A stretch of DNA of 64,000 nt, taken from the NCBI GenBank assembly GCA_039105265.1, contig JAPFFF010000011.1, positions 4,774,001 to 4,838,000 of the forward strand, in the 5' to 3' direction. Source of the stretch: Tritrichomonas musculus (lineage: Eukaryota > Parabasalia > Tritrichomonadida > Tritrichomonadidae). The notes beneath the pieces are model-generated. The model was not told the DNA's origin. It saw only the letters and a program-made list of their open reading frames with translations, and ran no database searches. Both the position numbers and the translations under genes were made by a program. Numbering within the stretch: position 1 is the first letter of the stretch; every line of letters begins with the position of its first letter. This document shows positions 50,081 through 60,526 of this stretch, one piece after another.

Positions 50081-50165
50081 TAATAATAAAAAAATCAATG
50101 TTAGAATTTATTTTCCTATAATACAACTTTTATATATATATAAATATTAATATCATAAAAAATGT

Positions 50166-50840
50166 TCATTTTTGGATTGAATCATCGTTGCTGTTATATG
50201 CTTCTTTTGAATCATTAGGATCAGATACTGATTTTCCATTATTCTTATCTGCTTCTGGTTCTAAAATCTCAGAAGACTGTGGCATTTCAGGTTGAGTTGT
50301 TTGTATAGTTGTGCCTTGCGTTTGATTGTTTTCTGTTTCTTTATTAATTGCATTTATTTGAAATATGTCATTCATTGCATCCGGAATTAAAATTGGATTT
50401 TCTTCAGATAAATTATTTAAACCTCCAATATTAGAAGGGAAATTCTTTATTCCTTTAAATAAAGAGCTAATGAGTTTTTCAGAGTCAGGATGGCTTGGGA
50501 TGAGTTTCATCATATCGTTTATTTCAGTATTGGTTTTTTGAATGTTAATAGCGTACAAGCGAAGTTTTTTATCACGATTAATTCGTGAAGAACGTCCACA
50601 TTTTAATATTCCCTCATCTTCAAGTTTCGCTGTCATCTGAAGTAAAGCTTCAGCAAGTCTGTCTGCAGCCAATGCCGTATAGCGAGCAAATTTAACATAA
50701 GCCATGCATTCAGCTTGTGACGGAGTTGGAATATTTTGTACAGGCAACTGTTGTTGTTGTTGTTGTTGAAAATCATTTTGCGAAAGTTCTTTTTCTGTTT
50801 GTTGTTGTTCTTGCTGAATATTTTCTTTTTCTTCACTCAT
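50166..50840 (-). CDS. Hypothetical protein with poly-Gln tract (224 aa)
   Basis: Start chosen at ATG 50840 (MSEEKENIQQEQQQTEKE), with initiator-like TTCATA just upstream on its strand; the longer frame upstream looks like leader sequence. The N-terminus is Gln-rich (QQQQQQLPVQ). A helical core follows (about 38-128): AECMAYVKFARYTALAADRLAEALLQMTAKLEDEG, then KLRLYAINIQKTNTEINDMMKLIP. The C-terminal half is disordered and rich in N, E, T and S. No family is recognised. Confidence 0.55.
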   Translation of the reverse strand: MSEEKENIQQEQQQTEKELSQNDFQQQQQQQLPVQNIPTPSQAECMAYVKFARYTALAADRLAEALLQMTAKLEDEGILKCGRSSRINRDKKLRLYAINIQKTNTEINDMMKLIPSHPDSEKLISSLFKGIKNFPSNIGGLNNLSEENPILIPDAMNDIFQINAINKETENNQTQGTTIQTTQPEMPQSSEILEPEADKNNGKSVSDPNDSKEAYNSNDDSIQK

Positions 50841-51027
50841 TTTTATGAATTGAAAAAGTTGACTTCTGAAAAAGTTTTCATATATTTTTTTAAACATCTA
50901 AATTATCTCCAATAATAGCATTCATAGGTATAGATATATGTATTTAAAAATAATAATAAAAAGGCAAATATATTAATTTCCTTTTAAGTTTTTAAATAAC
51001 AATAGGATTAGAAATATTTTTCTATTT

Positions 51028-52581
51028 TTATTTCTTTGCTGCACGACGCGCTGCTTTTTTCTTTGCTATTTCATCACGAGCTACTTTTACTGCTTCAATT
51101 CTAGCAAGCCTTTCATCATTGCTCCTTATTCTTTTTTGAATATCTATTAAAATGGTTGCTATGCTTTTCATTTCATCTGAGCATTGTTTTAGCAAAGTGT
51201 TATACTCATCTTCTGATGGGGTTGATTCTTTTAAATTTTGTTTGGCTTTAATTGTTGAAATTGCATGTTTTGATCTTATTTTGGGCTTTGCTCCAGATGA
51301 TTCTTGATTCTGATCTAAATCTTGATTTTGGTCTTTATTTTTTTCTTGCTTCTTCTTCTTTTGGCGAGGTCTAATCAGCATTCCAAATTGTCCACGAACA
51401 GAACTAGTTGACGGTTCACTAAGATCAGATAAATTATGTGGACCAGGCGATATGTTATAATTTCCACTTACTTGTGAGCGAGCTGATTGCTCATTCTGAT
51501 TAAACCGTTTAACTGGACTTGGGTTTTGTAAGTACTGGCTAATCCTAGAATTACTTTGCTGAGATTGCTGATCACTATATTGAGGCTCAGGAACTGGTGG
51601 TGCTTTTTGTGCAGGAATATCGTCAATATCTTCTTCTTCTGGACTTATTTCACCTTCCATACTACTTCCATTACTATTATCACGTAATGTCATATCTGGA
51701 GAAGACCATAAATATATCTTTTGATCAGCACTGCATGTTGTAAATTGTTGGCCATCATTGGAAAAGTGAACATCTACAACTTTATCTTTATGAATCCCAA
51801 GAGTAAAAACAGGCTCAAATGTGGTAATATCAGTAAGGATAACTAAGTTATCATTTGATCCTGATAACAGAAGATTTCCCGATGGCTGTATCATGAGTGA
51901 GGTGATATCTTGATTATGAAGGCGCAATGTATGCAAAATGTGCCCTGATTGAACGTCAACAAGATAAGCATTTCCGACAGCAGTTCCAATTGCTAGATTA
52001 GTTCCATCATCATTCATTGATAAAGAAGTGATAGATGAATAACAATCAATAGAACGAAGAAAATCTCCATTTGTTGAATCATATATTTTACATTTGCCAT
52101 CGGCAGCTCCTGTAACAGCCACAGATGATTTCATATTTAATGCTACAGCATTTATATCTGTATCTTGGTGTTCTAATTGGGCAATAATTGATTTATCAAA
52201 AGGATCCCATATTGTTGGGTTAGATAAGCCTCCAACAATTAAAAGCCGGTCAGCATTAGGAGATATTGCAATTGCTCTTATTGGCCCATCATTGGGTTGA
52301 ATTGTAATACAAGGATCGTCATTTCCACGTATTTGCCAAAATCTAACTGTTGTATCTTCGCTTCCTGTAGCTAGACATAATGGATTGGTTGATACACACA
52401 TACATGTTACAGGGAGTGTATGACCTATAAGCCTGCGAGATCTTGTTTCTGTAGAAAAAGGGAATAGCATTACAGTGCCTGTTGATGTTCCACCAGCAAT
52501 ATAAGTATTTTTGATGAAAGGAGCGGCACAAAATAATTCTCCTTTTGTAACTGTAAAGCTTTTAAGAATTGTTGGGTCCAT
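51028..52581 (-). CDS. WD40-repeat protein with disordered basic C-terminus (517 aa)
   Basis: ATG 52581. Residues about 1-300 form a WD40 propeller of seven blades. Readable blade ends include HTLPVTCMCVS...GSEDTTVRFWQIRG, DGPIRAIAISPNADRLLIVG, DTDINAVALNMKSSVAVTG, and DKVVDVHFSNDGQQFTTCS with DQKIYLWSS. From about 310 the chain is disordered and S/Q/P-rich, then strongly basic (RPRQKKKKQEKNKDQ), ending in a charged helix (ARIEAVKVARDEIAKKKAARRAAKK). Such proteins are scaffolds, often at cilia or in RNA processing. Specific orthology is not clear. Confidence 0.75.
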   Translation of the reverse strand: MDPTILKSFTVTKGELFCAAPFIKNTYIAGGTSTGTVMLFPFSTETRSRRLIGHTLPVTCMCVSTNPLCLATGSEDTTVRFWQIRGNDDPCITIQPNDGPIRAIAISPNADRLLIVGGLSNPTIWDPFDKSIIAQLEHQDTDINAVALNMKSSVAVTGAADGKCKIYDSTNGDFLRSIDCYSSITSLSMNDDGTNLAIGTAVGNAYLVDVQSGHILHTLRLHNQDITSLMIQPSGNLLLSGSNDNLVILTDITTFEPVFTLGIHKDKVVDVHFSNDGQQFTTCSADQKIYLWSSPDMTLRDNSNGSSMEGEISPEEEDIDDIPAQKAPPVPEPQYSDQQSQQSNSRISQYLQNPSPVKRFNQNEQSARSQVSGNYNISPGPHNLSDLSEPSTSSVRGQFGMLIRPRQKKKKQEKNKDQNQDLDQNQESSGAKPKIRSKHAISTIKAKQNLKESTPSEDEYNTLLKQCSDEMKSIATILIDIQKRIRSNDERLARIEAVKVARDEIAKKKAARRAAKK

Positions 52582-53050
52582 TTGAAGATTTTGTTACGTT
52601 TAAAATTAGGATTTGAATTGAATATTCAATGAACATTGAGTTCAGTTTTTCAAAAAGAAATAACTTAATGTATGAAACTAATAAAATAATATAAAGAATA
52701 AATAAATGAATGAAAAATGAATTTTTATAATACCCATTAAAATTATTACATAAAACTAATATCTTTCAAGATTTTTAAAAAAAATTGATTATTACCTTGA
52801 TGCAATCATTAATAGATTTTGGAAAATATATTTTACAGTATATATGAAGCATTTTCATATGATTAATTATACTGTAAATAACATAAGTTATTATCCATTA
52901 TAAATATTATATTTTTTAAACTTGTTAAAGGAAATATCTTCATTTATTGATTATTGAAATCGAAATTAAAATATTAACAATCATATTTATTTATCATTCT
53001 AGATTTGATAATTATACCTGAAGAATAAGAAACAGTTTAAAAACTTCTGA
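52582..53050. other. Intergenic, AT-rich
   Basis: 469 bases; TTTTTCAAAAAGA near 52646-52657, about 65 bases from the WD40 gene start. Nothing else is seen. Confidence 0.4.
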
Positions 53051-54277
53051 TCAGATGTTTGACGTTCGAAATTCATAGTCACCTGAGATACAAATGTATT
53101 TAACTCCAGTGAATGGCTTATAATTAATATTTTCGATTTGTAGTTTCTCAATTTTAAAACCAGAAGGAGCTATGCCATGCGTTTGAAAATTGCATGAAAC
53201 AACAGGAAATACAAATCCAGGATCAAATCCAGCTTCTGTCGAGGCACTTCCATTCAAAATAATTGGTTCTTTCTTTGGATAAGACCCAATGTTCCATATA
53301 ACTTCTTTTATAGTAGAATCATAAGTTGCACTACCAACTTGTGCTGTAAGTGATGGAGTAAAAACGCCTTGTGGAAGTTGGAAACGAACTTCAGCACATT
53401 CAATTGGTTTTGTTAAATATGATTCAGGCTTAAATGCTATTTCAAAATTAACTCCTCCTATATTTTTTGATCCCCATTTAAACTTTGGAGAAATAATTAT
53501 AGGTAGATTCGCAGATGCTGTTGTTAGTCGGTAATTCATCAAAGTAAATTCTCCATCTGGTGGAATAAAAGTGAGTACTTTAGAATTTATATCAAAGTTT
53601 GTTTCAACACATCTATGGAAGCAGGAATCTTCGTAATGGGTAGAAGGAGATAAAATGAGTTTGCATAATGGCTCATCTGATAATTTTGTTTTTAAGACAA
53701 CTGAACCTTTGATGTGACAGAATTCTATTCTTCCTTGGCTTGAAACAGTAACATCCATGATTTCTGTTACGTCAATTAATGCTTCATTTCTTGACCATTT
53801 AACATTAGGCCTTCTCCATGGACGTACAACATCAATTGCTTGTATTTTTTGTAGGATAGTTGATGATGGTAAACGGTTCGTTATGGACTGAATTGCATTT
53901 CCTTCGGTTAGGAATGGATATCCAAAATCTACGGAATAGTCCAATATTTGATAAACTAGTGGATAATCAAGTTTAACTGTTGATTCTGACAATCCTCCAC
54001 TCAATTGAAAAGCTAGAAGATCTTCAACTCTTTTCAATACTGATATGGGGAGTAAAGCGAATTCATCACCATCACACACACCAACAAACCATAAATCATT
54101 TCTTCGATGCAGTAAAAATATATAATCATTTTCTTTTATTATGTCTTGAGGAGGATGCGATGAATCACGAAGTGATAAACAAATATTGTCGATCAAGCCT
54201 CTTGGTATTTTTTCGCGATATTGCTTTTCGATTAAAATAATTGCTTCTTTATTTAAAATAAATATTGCTGATAACAT
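53051..54277 (-). CDS. AP3M: AP-3 adaptor complex mu subunit, paralogue B (408 aa)
   Basis: Second AP-3 medium chain in the window, roughly half identical by eye to copy A at 34804-36018. The longin-like domain (MLSAIFILNKEAIILIEK; QILDYSVDFGYPFLTEGNAI) and the mu homology domain (DVVRPWRRPNVKWSRNEALIDVTE, about 158-180; KLSDEPLCKLILSPSTHYED; FIPPDGEFTLMNY; SGDYEFRTS at the end) are complete, so both copies look functional. The divergence argues for an old duplication with possible specialisation in cargo or compartment. It is divergent from VPS33 with 527 bases between. Confidence 0.87.
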   Translation of the reverse strand: MLSAIFILNKEAIILIEKQYREKIPRGLIDNICLSLRDSSHPPQDIIKENDYIFLLHRRNDLWFVGVCDGDEFALLPISVLKRVEDLLAFQLSGGLSESTVKLDYPLVYQILDYSVDFGYPFLTEGNAIQSITNRLPSSTILQKIQAIDVVRPWRRPNVKWSRNEALIDVTEIMDVTVSSQGRIEFCHIKGSVVLKTKLSDEPLCKLILSPSTHYEDSCFHRCVETNFDINSKVLTFIPPDGEFTLMNYRLTTASANLPIIISPKFKWGSKNIGGVNFEIAFKPESYLTKPIECAEVRFQLPQGVFTPSLTAQVGSATYDSTIKEVIWNIGSYPKKEPIILNGSASTEAGFDPGFVFPVVSCNFQTHGIAPSGFKIEKLQIENINYKPFTGVKYICISGDYEFRTSNI

Positions 54278-54804
54278 AATAAATTTAAATATTTTAATTT
54301 TTATTCAATCAATATTTGAGAAATTTATACAAAAAATTCATTTCATATCACACAATTTCAAAATATGAGTTTTGATGATTAATTCTATACAAAAAAACAG
54401 TAAAAGCTTGAAGCATTAAATAATTTCTTACCGCTAAAATAAAAACTTTTTGAAAAGAATTTTTTTATTAAAATATTGATATATCAATGCAATTTCGACT
54501 GATTAAGTTAATATAAAATCAATTTTGCAAAGTATTTCGCATAAATAATTATAGGTGAAAAGCAATTTATCAATAAATCTTAATCTCATGTGGAGATTCT
54601 TATCTGATTAATCGCAAATTTCAATAGAAATATTTCCGAAAGTATTTCATCATCATAAACATTAAAATGTGAAAGGGAAAAAAAAAAGGTAACAATTATT
54701 ATTTGATTTTGTTTTTATAAAATATGATATAAAAAATTCGTGAATATTTTCAATTCATATTTGTCCATCTTCATTTTCAAGCATATTTATTTCATTAACT
54801 AATT
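54278..54804. other. Divergent intergenic region between AP-3 mu and VPS33 genes
   Basis: 527 bases. TTTCATTAAC (initiator-like TCATT) lies about 16 bases before the VPS33 ATG. AACTTTTTGAAAAG occurs near 54445-54458. This may be a shared regulatory region, but nothing proves it. Confidence 0.45.
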
Positions 54805-57027
54805 ATGACAAATCCGCTGCTAAATTACAGCAGTTTCTGGAATTCTGAATTTTATGAATATTTAAAAGAAATTCATGATGATATTTTAATATATTATTAT
54901 CCAAGGCTAGGAACATTCCTCAAAGATATTTTTATAAGTATAGAATCAAAAGAAAAAGAAGACACTACTAATCCTTTACAGAAGATTATTTTTCAACCTT
55001 TTTACTTTGACAATTTTGAAAATTTGGATTTTCAAGAAGGAAGAAATTTAAACAAGCCGACAATACTTTATATAATCCCACCAGATATAAAAATTCTTGC
55101 TGCAGTTGCTAAAAATGTTCAAACGAATGAAGAATATTCAGATAATTCAGACAAAAATAGTAAATCTCATTCAACTTCTCAAAACAAAGTTATATTTTAT
55201 CCACGAAAGACTGAAGAATGTATTTCCTGGCTTAATGATCATAATTCTCAAAAAGGTAATTTATTCTTTGATAAAAACTTTGTTGAATTTGATTTCATTC
55301 CTATCGATGAAAAGATATTTTTAATTCCATTCGTCGACTTTTTTTATAAAGTTTTTGAAAAGAAAGATTATTCGCTTCTTCAAATTTGCTCTGAAATATT
55401 AACAAAAATTCAATTTTTTTATGGTAAAATCCCAAATGTTAGGATACACGGTCAGAAATCAAAAAAAATATTTGATATGTTTCTTGAAGCATCATCCAAA
55501 ATATCAATTGATAAATTTCCAAAAGATAGACTCTTTGATAATTTAATTATCATTGACCGTACTACAGATCTTCTAACGCCAGTTATTCCACAGCTTTCTT
55601 ATGATGGATACATTGAAGAAGCCTTTACACTTGAAAACGGAATGATCTCAATTCCGAATGATGATCAATTATCCTCAACAGAGCACCCAATAACTCATCA
55701 AATTTTTAGTAAGATACGCTATTTAAAATCCAAAGAAGCATCTACAAATAAAGAGCAAGAAATTGACAAAAAGAATTCCACACAAACCACAAATCATGAA
55801 TTCGAAATAAAAAATTATATTCATGATTACCTTAAATATAGAATGCTCCAATATGATATTAAATATCTTAATTCAATTTTAAAAAATGCAAAAATTCATC
55901 GTTCAAACATTCGTAATAGTAATTCTGACATCCATCAAAATTTTTCAATAAACGGAAAAAATTTTGATAATTCAGATTTGAATCTAATTGAAAAATCGGC
56001 TGAATCATTATTAAAGCTTGTTCAAAATGCAAGCAATCGTATAAATGAATATGAAGCTTACAAGAATCTTCGTGAACAAATAAGAAATGGCCTCCAATTA
56101 AATTTTGATGAATTCACAAAATCAATTCAAACTTTTCTTTATGCTGAAGAAAACGTGTTGTTTGCAACTCAATTAATTATGTCATGGTGTCTGATAAACG
56201 GAGACATTCCCAGAGAAATTTTCGACCAATTTTGTGATGAAATTGAATTTCGATACGGATCACAAGCAAGTGAACAGCTTCACTACCTAGAGAAAATTCA
56301 GTTAATAACACCCAATAGAACCAAGAGTACTTTTTTGCAATTAAATAAAGTTTTCAAGCTTGAAGAAGACGAAAATATTAATCAGCAAGAACATCAATTT
56401 TTTTCAGTCGACTTGTCAAATAAATTGAAGCAGAATAGTTATGATGGTTATAGTGGTTATGTTCCACTTTCTGTTAGAATTATTCAGGAGGACCTTGAAA
56501 CTATTCCTGGATCAATTACAAAGAGATCTGATGATGTTGATAGCAATAACGAAAGTAACCAAAACTCGAGTAAAAGAAAACTGGCAATTAACAGAAATGG
56601 AAGAAAATTGTCATATAATAATGTGTTATCGTCAACAGTTGGAAGTGCATTTATTAATTTTTCTGATTATAAACCTAAAGGAATGAAACTTCTTGAAAGC
56701 TATTTTAGCCATCAATATTTTTATCAAAATGATGATTATGTTAAATCAGATGAAGAAGTTAAAAATGTGTCTCCCTTAAAAGATAAAAAAAATGAAAATA
56801 CATTGGTTTTCTTTGTTGGTGGTGTTACACAACTCGAATTAGCTTGGTTAAATTGGCTAACTGAAAAACATTTCAATGATCATTCAACGATTTTTGTTTT
56901 ATCAACAGCAATGCTCACTGCTGACAGATTTATTAAAGAATGTCTCCCTTGTCTTAGAGAAGATCATCCATCACTCAAGACTATGACTGATAATGCAATT
57001 AGCCTTTTTGCTAATCATCACTATTAG
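54805..57027 (+). CDS. VPS33: VPS33-type Sec1/Munc18 protein (740 aa)
   Basis: An SM protein that, in the HOPS/CORVET complexes, templates SNARE assembly at late endosomes and lysosomes. Diagnostic VPS33 segments: KVIFYPRKTEECISWL (about 129-144), FDFIPIDEKIFLIPF (about 163-177), SLLQICSEILTKIQFFYGKIPNVRIHGQKSKKIF (about 190-223), and NLIIIDRTTDLLTPVIPQLSYDGYIEE (about 247-273), the conserved DR.vDllTPl.tQLTYeGliDE. The C-terminal segment TLVFFVGGVTQLELAWL (about 670-686) is also typical of VPS33. The family is usually about 600 residues; the extra length here is low-complexity Asn/Ser inserts (about 100-125, 300-335, 560-600). Strong call. Confidence 0.9.
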   Translation: MTNPLLNYSSFWNSEFYEYLKEIHDDILIYYYPRLGTFLKDIFISIESKEKEDTTNPLQKIIFQPFYFDNFENLDFQEGRNLNKPTILYIIPPDIKILAAVAKNVQTNEEYSDNSDKNSKSHSTSQNKVIFYPRKTEECISWLNDHNSQKGNLFFDKNFVEFDFIPIDEKIFLIPFVDFFYKVFEKKDYSLLQICSEILTKIQFFYGKIPNVRIHGQKSKKIFDMFLEASSKISIDKFPKDRLFDNLIIIDRTTDLLTPVIPQLSYDGYIEEAFTLENGMISIPNDDQLSSTEHPITHQIFSKIRYLKSKEASTNKEQEIDKKNSTQTTNHEFEIKNYIHDYLKYRMLQYDIKYLNSILKNAKIHRSNIRNSNSDIHQNFSINGKNFDNSDLNLIEKSAESLLKLVQNASNRINEYEAYKNLREQIRNGLQLNFDEFTKSIQTFLYAEENVLFATQLIMSWCLINGDIPREIFDQFCDEIEFRYGSQASEQLHYLEKIQLITPNRTKSTFLQLNKVFKLEEDENINQQEHQFFSVDLSNKLKQNSYDGYSGYVPLSVRIIQEDLETIPGSITKRSDDVDSNNESNQNSSKRKLAINRNGRKLSYNNVLSSTVGSAFINFSDYKPKGMKLLESYFSHQYFYQNDDYVKSDEEVKNVSPLKDKKNENTLVFFVGGVTQLELAWLNWLTEKHFNDHSTIFVLSTAMLTADRFIKECLPCLREDHPSLKTMTDNAISLFANHHY

Positions 57028-58028
57028 CAAATTGTAATTTTTATTTCTATTTCTATTATTGTTTTAAATATTCATGGAATAATCCCTTTCTATATTGTAA
57101 AAAAATGCTGAAGATTTTGACTTTAATGTTTTTTGTTTGATATTGCAATTATTTGCTTTTACAAATATTTGTATCGAATAATAATGCTCTTGGCTGATAA
57201 ATATATTTGTGAATTGTATCTTTATATTTTGTTTAAATGTCAAAATAAATGCAATATCTAAAAACGAAAGCAAGATCTTGTGAATTATTTTTAGTTTAAA
57301 TTCAAAAATTTTAAATAAAATCATTTATAACCAAAAATGTAAAATATTTCAAATGATGGTGTGATCATCAGTTACTTCTTCATCATCATTTGTTAATTGA
57401 TCAAATTGAAATAAAATATAATCTATAAATAAATTTTTTTATATATTTTATATTATTATATTTGATATATCATTAAAAGTATTCATATATATTCAAAATT
57501 TATTAGGATATTGGAGCAAAATTTCTGTACGAAATTTATGCAATTTTAACTTTTTCAAAATACATTCAATCATTTTGGATAAAATAATTTATCTTTTTTC
57601 TCATTAAAAAATTTACTTAAATAAAAATTTTATATAATATTATGATAAAAAATATTTATAAAATTAAAAAACAGATAATCCATAAATATAAATGATTAAA
57701 TTATTATATAAATAAATTTTATTTATAAAAAGTTTTTATTTTATTTCTCTGAATGTAAAATTTTGAAAATCCCAAATTCTGCTTCAGAGTTAACTAGATC
57801 ATTATAAAATTATGATATCTGCATATATGCAAATCAATAAAAAAGAATGTGGCATAATCTTTTGGTCGTTGTTTATTGCTTCTACTGTTTTGGTACTTTA
57901 TTGGAAAAAGTTTACTTCACTTAAATAAACTTATTGTTTTTTAAAGATGAACAATTCAAGAAGGATTTGAAATTTTGAATGCTCTCATAAATAAAAAAAA
58001 AAAAAAATTCAATTCATACTCTTTAAAA
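57028..58028. other. Intergenic, extremely AT-rich
   Basis: About 1 kb, with only short chance frames. TTCATACTC (initiator-like TCATA) lies about 10 bases before the coronin ATG. Confidence 0.4.
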
Positions 58029-59375
58029 ATGTCTTTAGGCGCACGTGTATCTCTCTACAGACACATTTATACTGAACCACAAAAGAATGATGATGCTTAT
58101 GCTGATGTCTTTGTTTCTACAAATCAAATTGATACAAACATGCTTGCAGCAAACCATAATTATTTTGCTTACCCATATGATACTCGTGGTGGTGGTGCTT
58201 TCGGTGTTTTAAAGATTGGAGGTAAGGGAAAGGTTGGCACAAATGGACCAATCTTTACTGGACATAAAGCACCAGTTCTTGATGTTGCATTCTGTCCATT
58301 TAATGAATCAATTGTTGCATCAGCTTCAGAAGATGCTACAGTTAAGATTTGGAAGATTGAAGAAGAAAATGGCAATGTCAAAGGTTCAGATAAATTCCTT
58401 TCTGAATTAAAAGGTCATGGACGTAAAGTTTGCAGACTTGTTTTCAATAATCTTGTTGACAACTGCCTGGCATCATTTGGTTTCGAAAATTCAATCAAGA
58501 TCTGGGATATCACGAAGGGAGCTGCTGCTGCAACCATCAAAGGCCCATCAAACGGACAATTCCTTGATATTAACTGGTCACAAGATGGAAATCGTCTTGT
58601 TCTCCCAGCCAAAGATAAGAAGCTTCACGTTTATGATGCCCGTTCTGGCTCTGAAACCATATCTGTTCCATCACATCCTAACCTCAAAGGATCACGTGCA
58701 GTTTTCTATAATCCACGCCACTACATTTTCTCAACTGGTTTCTCAAGCCAAGCGGCTCGTCAAATCATACTTCGTGATGAACGTAATCCAGAAAAGCCAC
58801 TCCAAACAGAAGATGTCGATTATAATGCAGGTATCTTAATTCCATTCATGGATCCAGATAATGGTGTTGTCTTCTGCTTCGGACGTGGTGATACTGGTGC
58901 CAAATACTATGAACTCCGTGAAGATGAACCACCTATCATGGCACTTAGTGGATTCATGCTCCAAGAATCAATTCGTGCTGTTGCTCTTGCTCCAAAGACA
59001 GCAGTTGATACAAAGCTTTGCGAAATTGACAGATTCTATGTTATCACAAACTCAAAGCATCTCATCCATCTCCCATTGATTGTTCCAAGGAGAAATGCAG
59101 AATGCTTCCAATCAGATATTTATCCAGATGCTATTCCACCAGAGCCATCAATTGAATTCGATGATTGGAAGGCTGGACATGAATTCCAGCCTAAGCATGT
59201 TAGTCTTGAAGACTACACGCCACCAACAGTTGGAACTGGAATGGAATTCAAAGTTGAAGTTGAGGAAGATCCAATTGAAGTTCAGCAAAAATTAGCTGAT
59301 GCCAATAGAATTATCGAAGAACAAAAAGCTAAAATTAAAGAACTTGAAGAGGAACTTGCCGCCCTTAAGGCTTAA
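58029..59375 (+). CDS. CORO: Coronin, WD40 actin-binding protein (448 aa)
   Basis: Binds F-actin and Arp2/3 in cell migration and phagocytosis. I start at ATG 58029 (MSLGARVSLYRHIYTEPQKND); the open frame upstream lacks an ATG with normal codons. The N-terminal signature (SLYRHIYTEP; DVFVSTNQIDTNMLAANHNYFAYPYDTRGGGAFGVL) and PVLDVAFCPFNESIVASASED (about 80-100) match coronins. A seven-bladed propeller covers about 60-345. The C-terminal extension carries DDWKAGHEFQPKHVSLED (about 376-393), and the last 35 residues form a Leu-zipper-like coiled coil (KIKELEEELAAL) for oligomerisation. Well supported; trichomonads have coronins of this length. Confidence 0.93.
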   Translation: MSLGARVSLYRHIYTEPQKNDDAYADVFVSTNQIDTNMLAANHNYFAYPYDTRGGGAFGVLKIGGKGKVGTNGPIFTGHKAPVLDVAFCPFNESIVASASEDATVKIWKIEEENGNVKGSDKFLSELKGHGRKVCRLVFNNLVDNCLASFGFENSIKIWDITKGAAAATIKGPSNGQFLDINWSQDGNRLVLPAKDKKLHVYDARSGSETISVPSHPNLKGSRAVFYNPRHYIFSTGFSSQAARQIILRDERNPEKPLQTEDVDYNAGILIPFMDPDNGVVFCFGRGDTGAKYYELREDEPPIMALSGFMLQESIRAVALAPKTAVDTKLCEIDRFYVITNSKHLIHLPLIVPRRNAECFQSDIYPDAIPPEPSIEFDDWKAGHEFQPKHVSLEDYTPPTVGTGMEFKVEVEEDPIEVQQKLADANRIIEEQKAKIKELEEELAALKA

Positions 59376-59398
59376 AAGTGATTTTCATAAGTAATTAG

Positions 59399-59422
59399 TT
59401 TTTTTTTTTTTTTTTTTTTTTT
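59399..59422 (+). repeat. T24 homopolymer just after the coronin stop
   Basis: A run of 24 T in the 3' flank, 23 bases after the stop. Probably transcribed as a U-rich 3' end or a slippage tract. Confidence 0.8.
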
Positions 59423-59620
59423 ACTTTTTGTATTACAAACCATTCACTTTTTATAAAGTCGAATTCAAAAGAGCTTGGAGCAACTTTTTTTACATTATTT
59501 TTATTAAGGGGTCTGAACGATGTATATCAAAAATTGAGAGCAAGAATAATTTGAGAATTCAAAAAGTTGAAATTTTGAATACTTTAAAAAAAGCATTTTT
59601 TAGCTTAATCTAAGCTTGTA

Positions 59621-60450
59621 AATTTGGTGAAATAAACGTTTTTTGGGTTTTAAAAATCACCAAATGTAACCATATTATTGTCAAATAAATTTTTATTAAT
59701 ATTTATTATTGTCATAAACCATTGAATTATTTGAAAGAGGAATTAAATGAGTTTTATCAAAAGTCATATTAATAATCGATAAGATTTTCTCAGTAAAAAA
59801 ATGTTATTTTTTGAATATTACAAAATAATTGTATGATTTGTATAATATATCATATAAAATAATAATAAAAAGCTCATTTATATTGACGATGAAAAGCCAA
59901 ATAACCGATTTCACCAAAAGCCCAGGTCTTGGGCTTTTGGCGACAGTATTCAATTTTGAATAGTTTACATATATTTTGGAGATCACCAAAACGGTTTTTT
60001 GGCGATGGTGATTTGTAAAGCTTTCAAAATATCATATATAAAATAAAAAAAAAAAATAAGATATAAATATATAATAAAATCAATAAAAGCATTTTTTCAA
60101 TTGAAAATAAATTTTTTTCATTTATATTTTAAATATATACCGAAATAAAATGTATTTAAAATACTAATAATATTTATATTTTTATGAATATATATAGCCG
60201 AATAATAAATAATGCATTGAAATAATGCATTGAAATATTAATAGTATTTATATTTTTATGAATATATATAGCCGAGTAATTAAATAAATTCATTGAATTT
60301 ATTGAATGTTGATTCGTAAATTGAATTATTATTTAATCAAATATCATTTAATCATTTTATTTCAATAATTCATAAGAAATAACTTTTTAAAAGATTTATT
60401 AAAATCGCCAAAAGACCAGAAAGAATCACCAAGACCAGGTCTTTTTTTTA
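59621..60450. mobile_element. Candidate MITE with TC(A/G)CCAAAAG motifs near both ends
   Basis: TCACCAAAAG/TCGCCAAAAG, in both orientations, clusters at 59621-60006 and again at 60402-60450, with almost none between. A strong hairpin TCACCAAAAGCC...GGCTTTTGGCGA (11 of 12 bases paired) lies at 59911-59943, and a 9-bp inverted pair ATTTGGTGA...TCACCAAAT at 59621-59666. The paired end clusters suggest a non-autonomous transposon with subterminal repeats. I could not fix exact ends or a target duplication. Confidence 0.4.
60166..60297 (+). repeat. Tandem repeat of about 72 bp, two copies
   Basis: AT-rich units at about 60166-60225 and 60238-60297 share ATTTATATTTTTATGAATAT and then ATATAGCCGA, then an ATTGAA end. 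A weaker third copy precedes at about 60121. Possibly internal repeats of the surrounding element. Confidence 0.55.
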
Positions 60451-60526
60451 CATTTGGGTATATTTTACAAGCTTACTTAATCTGCTTATTATTTTTCTAT
60501 TCTATATGAATTTTGCTGTTTTATTA

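Noticed and set aside
57064-57324. 86-codon minus-strand open frame after VPS33
   Set aside because: Composition dominated by I, K, F, N; no initiator-like sequence or domain.
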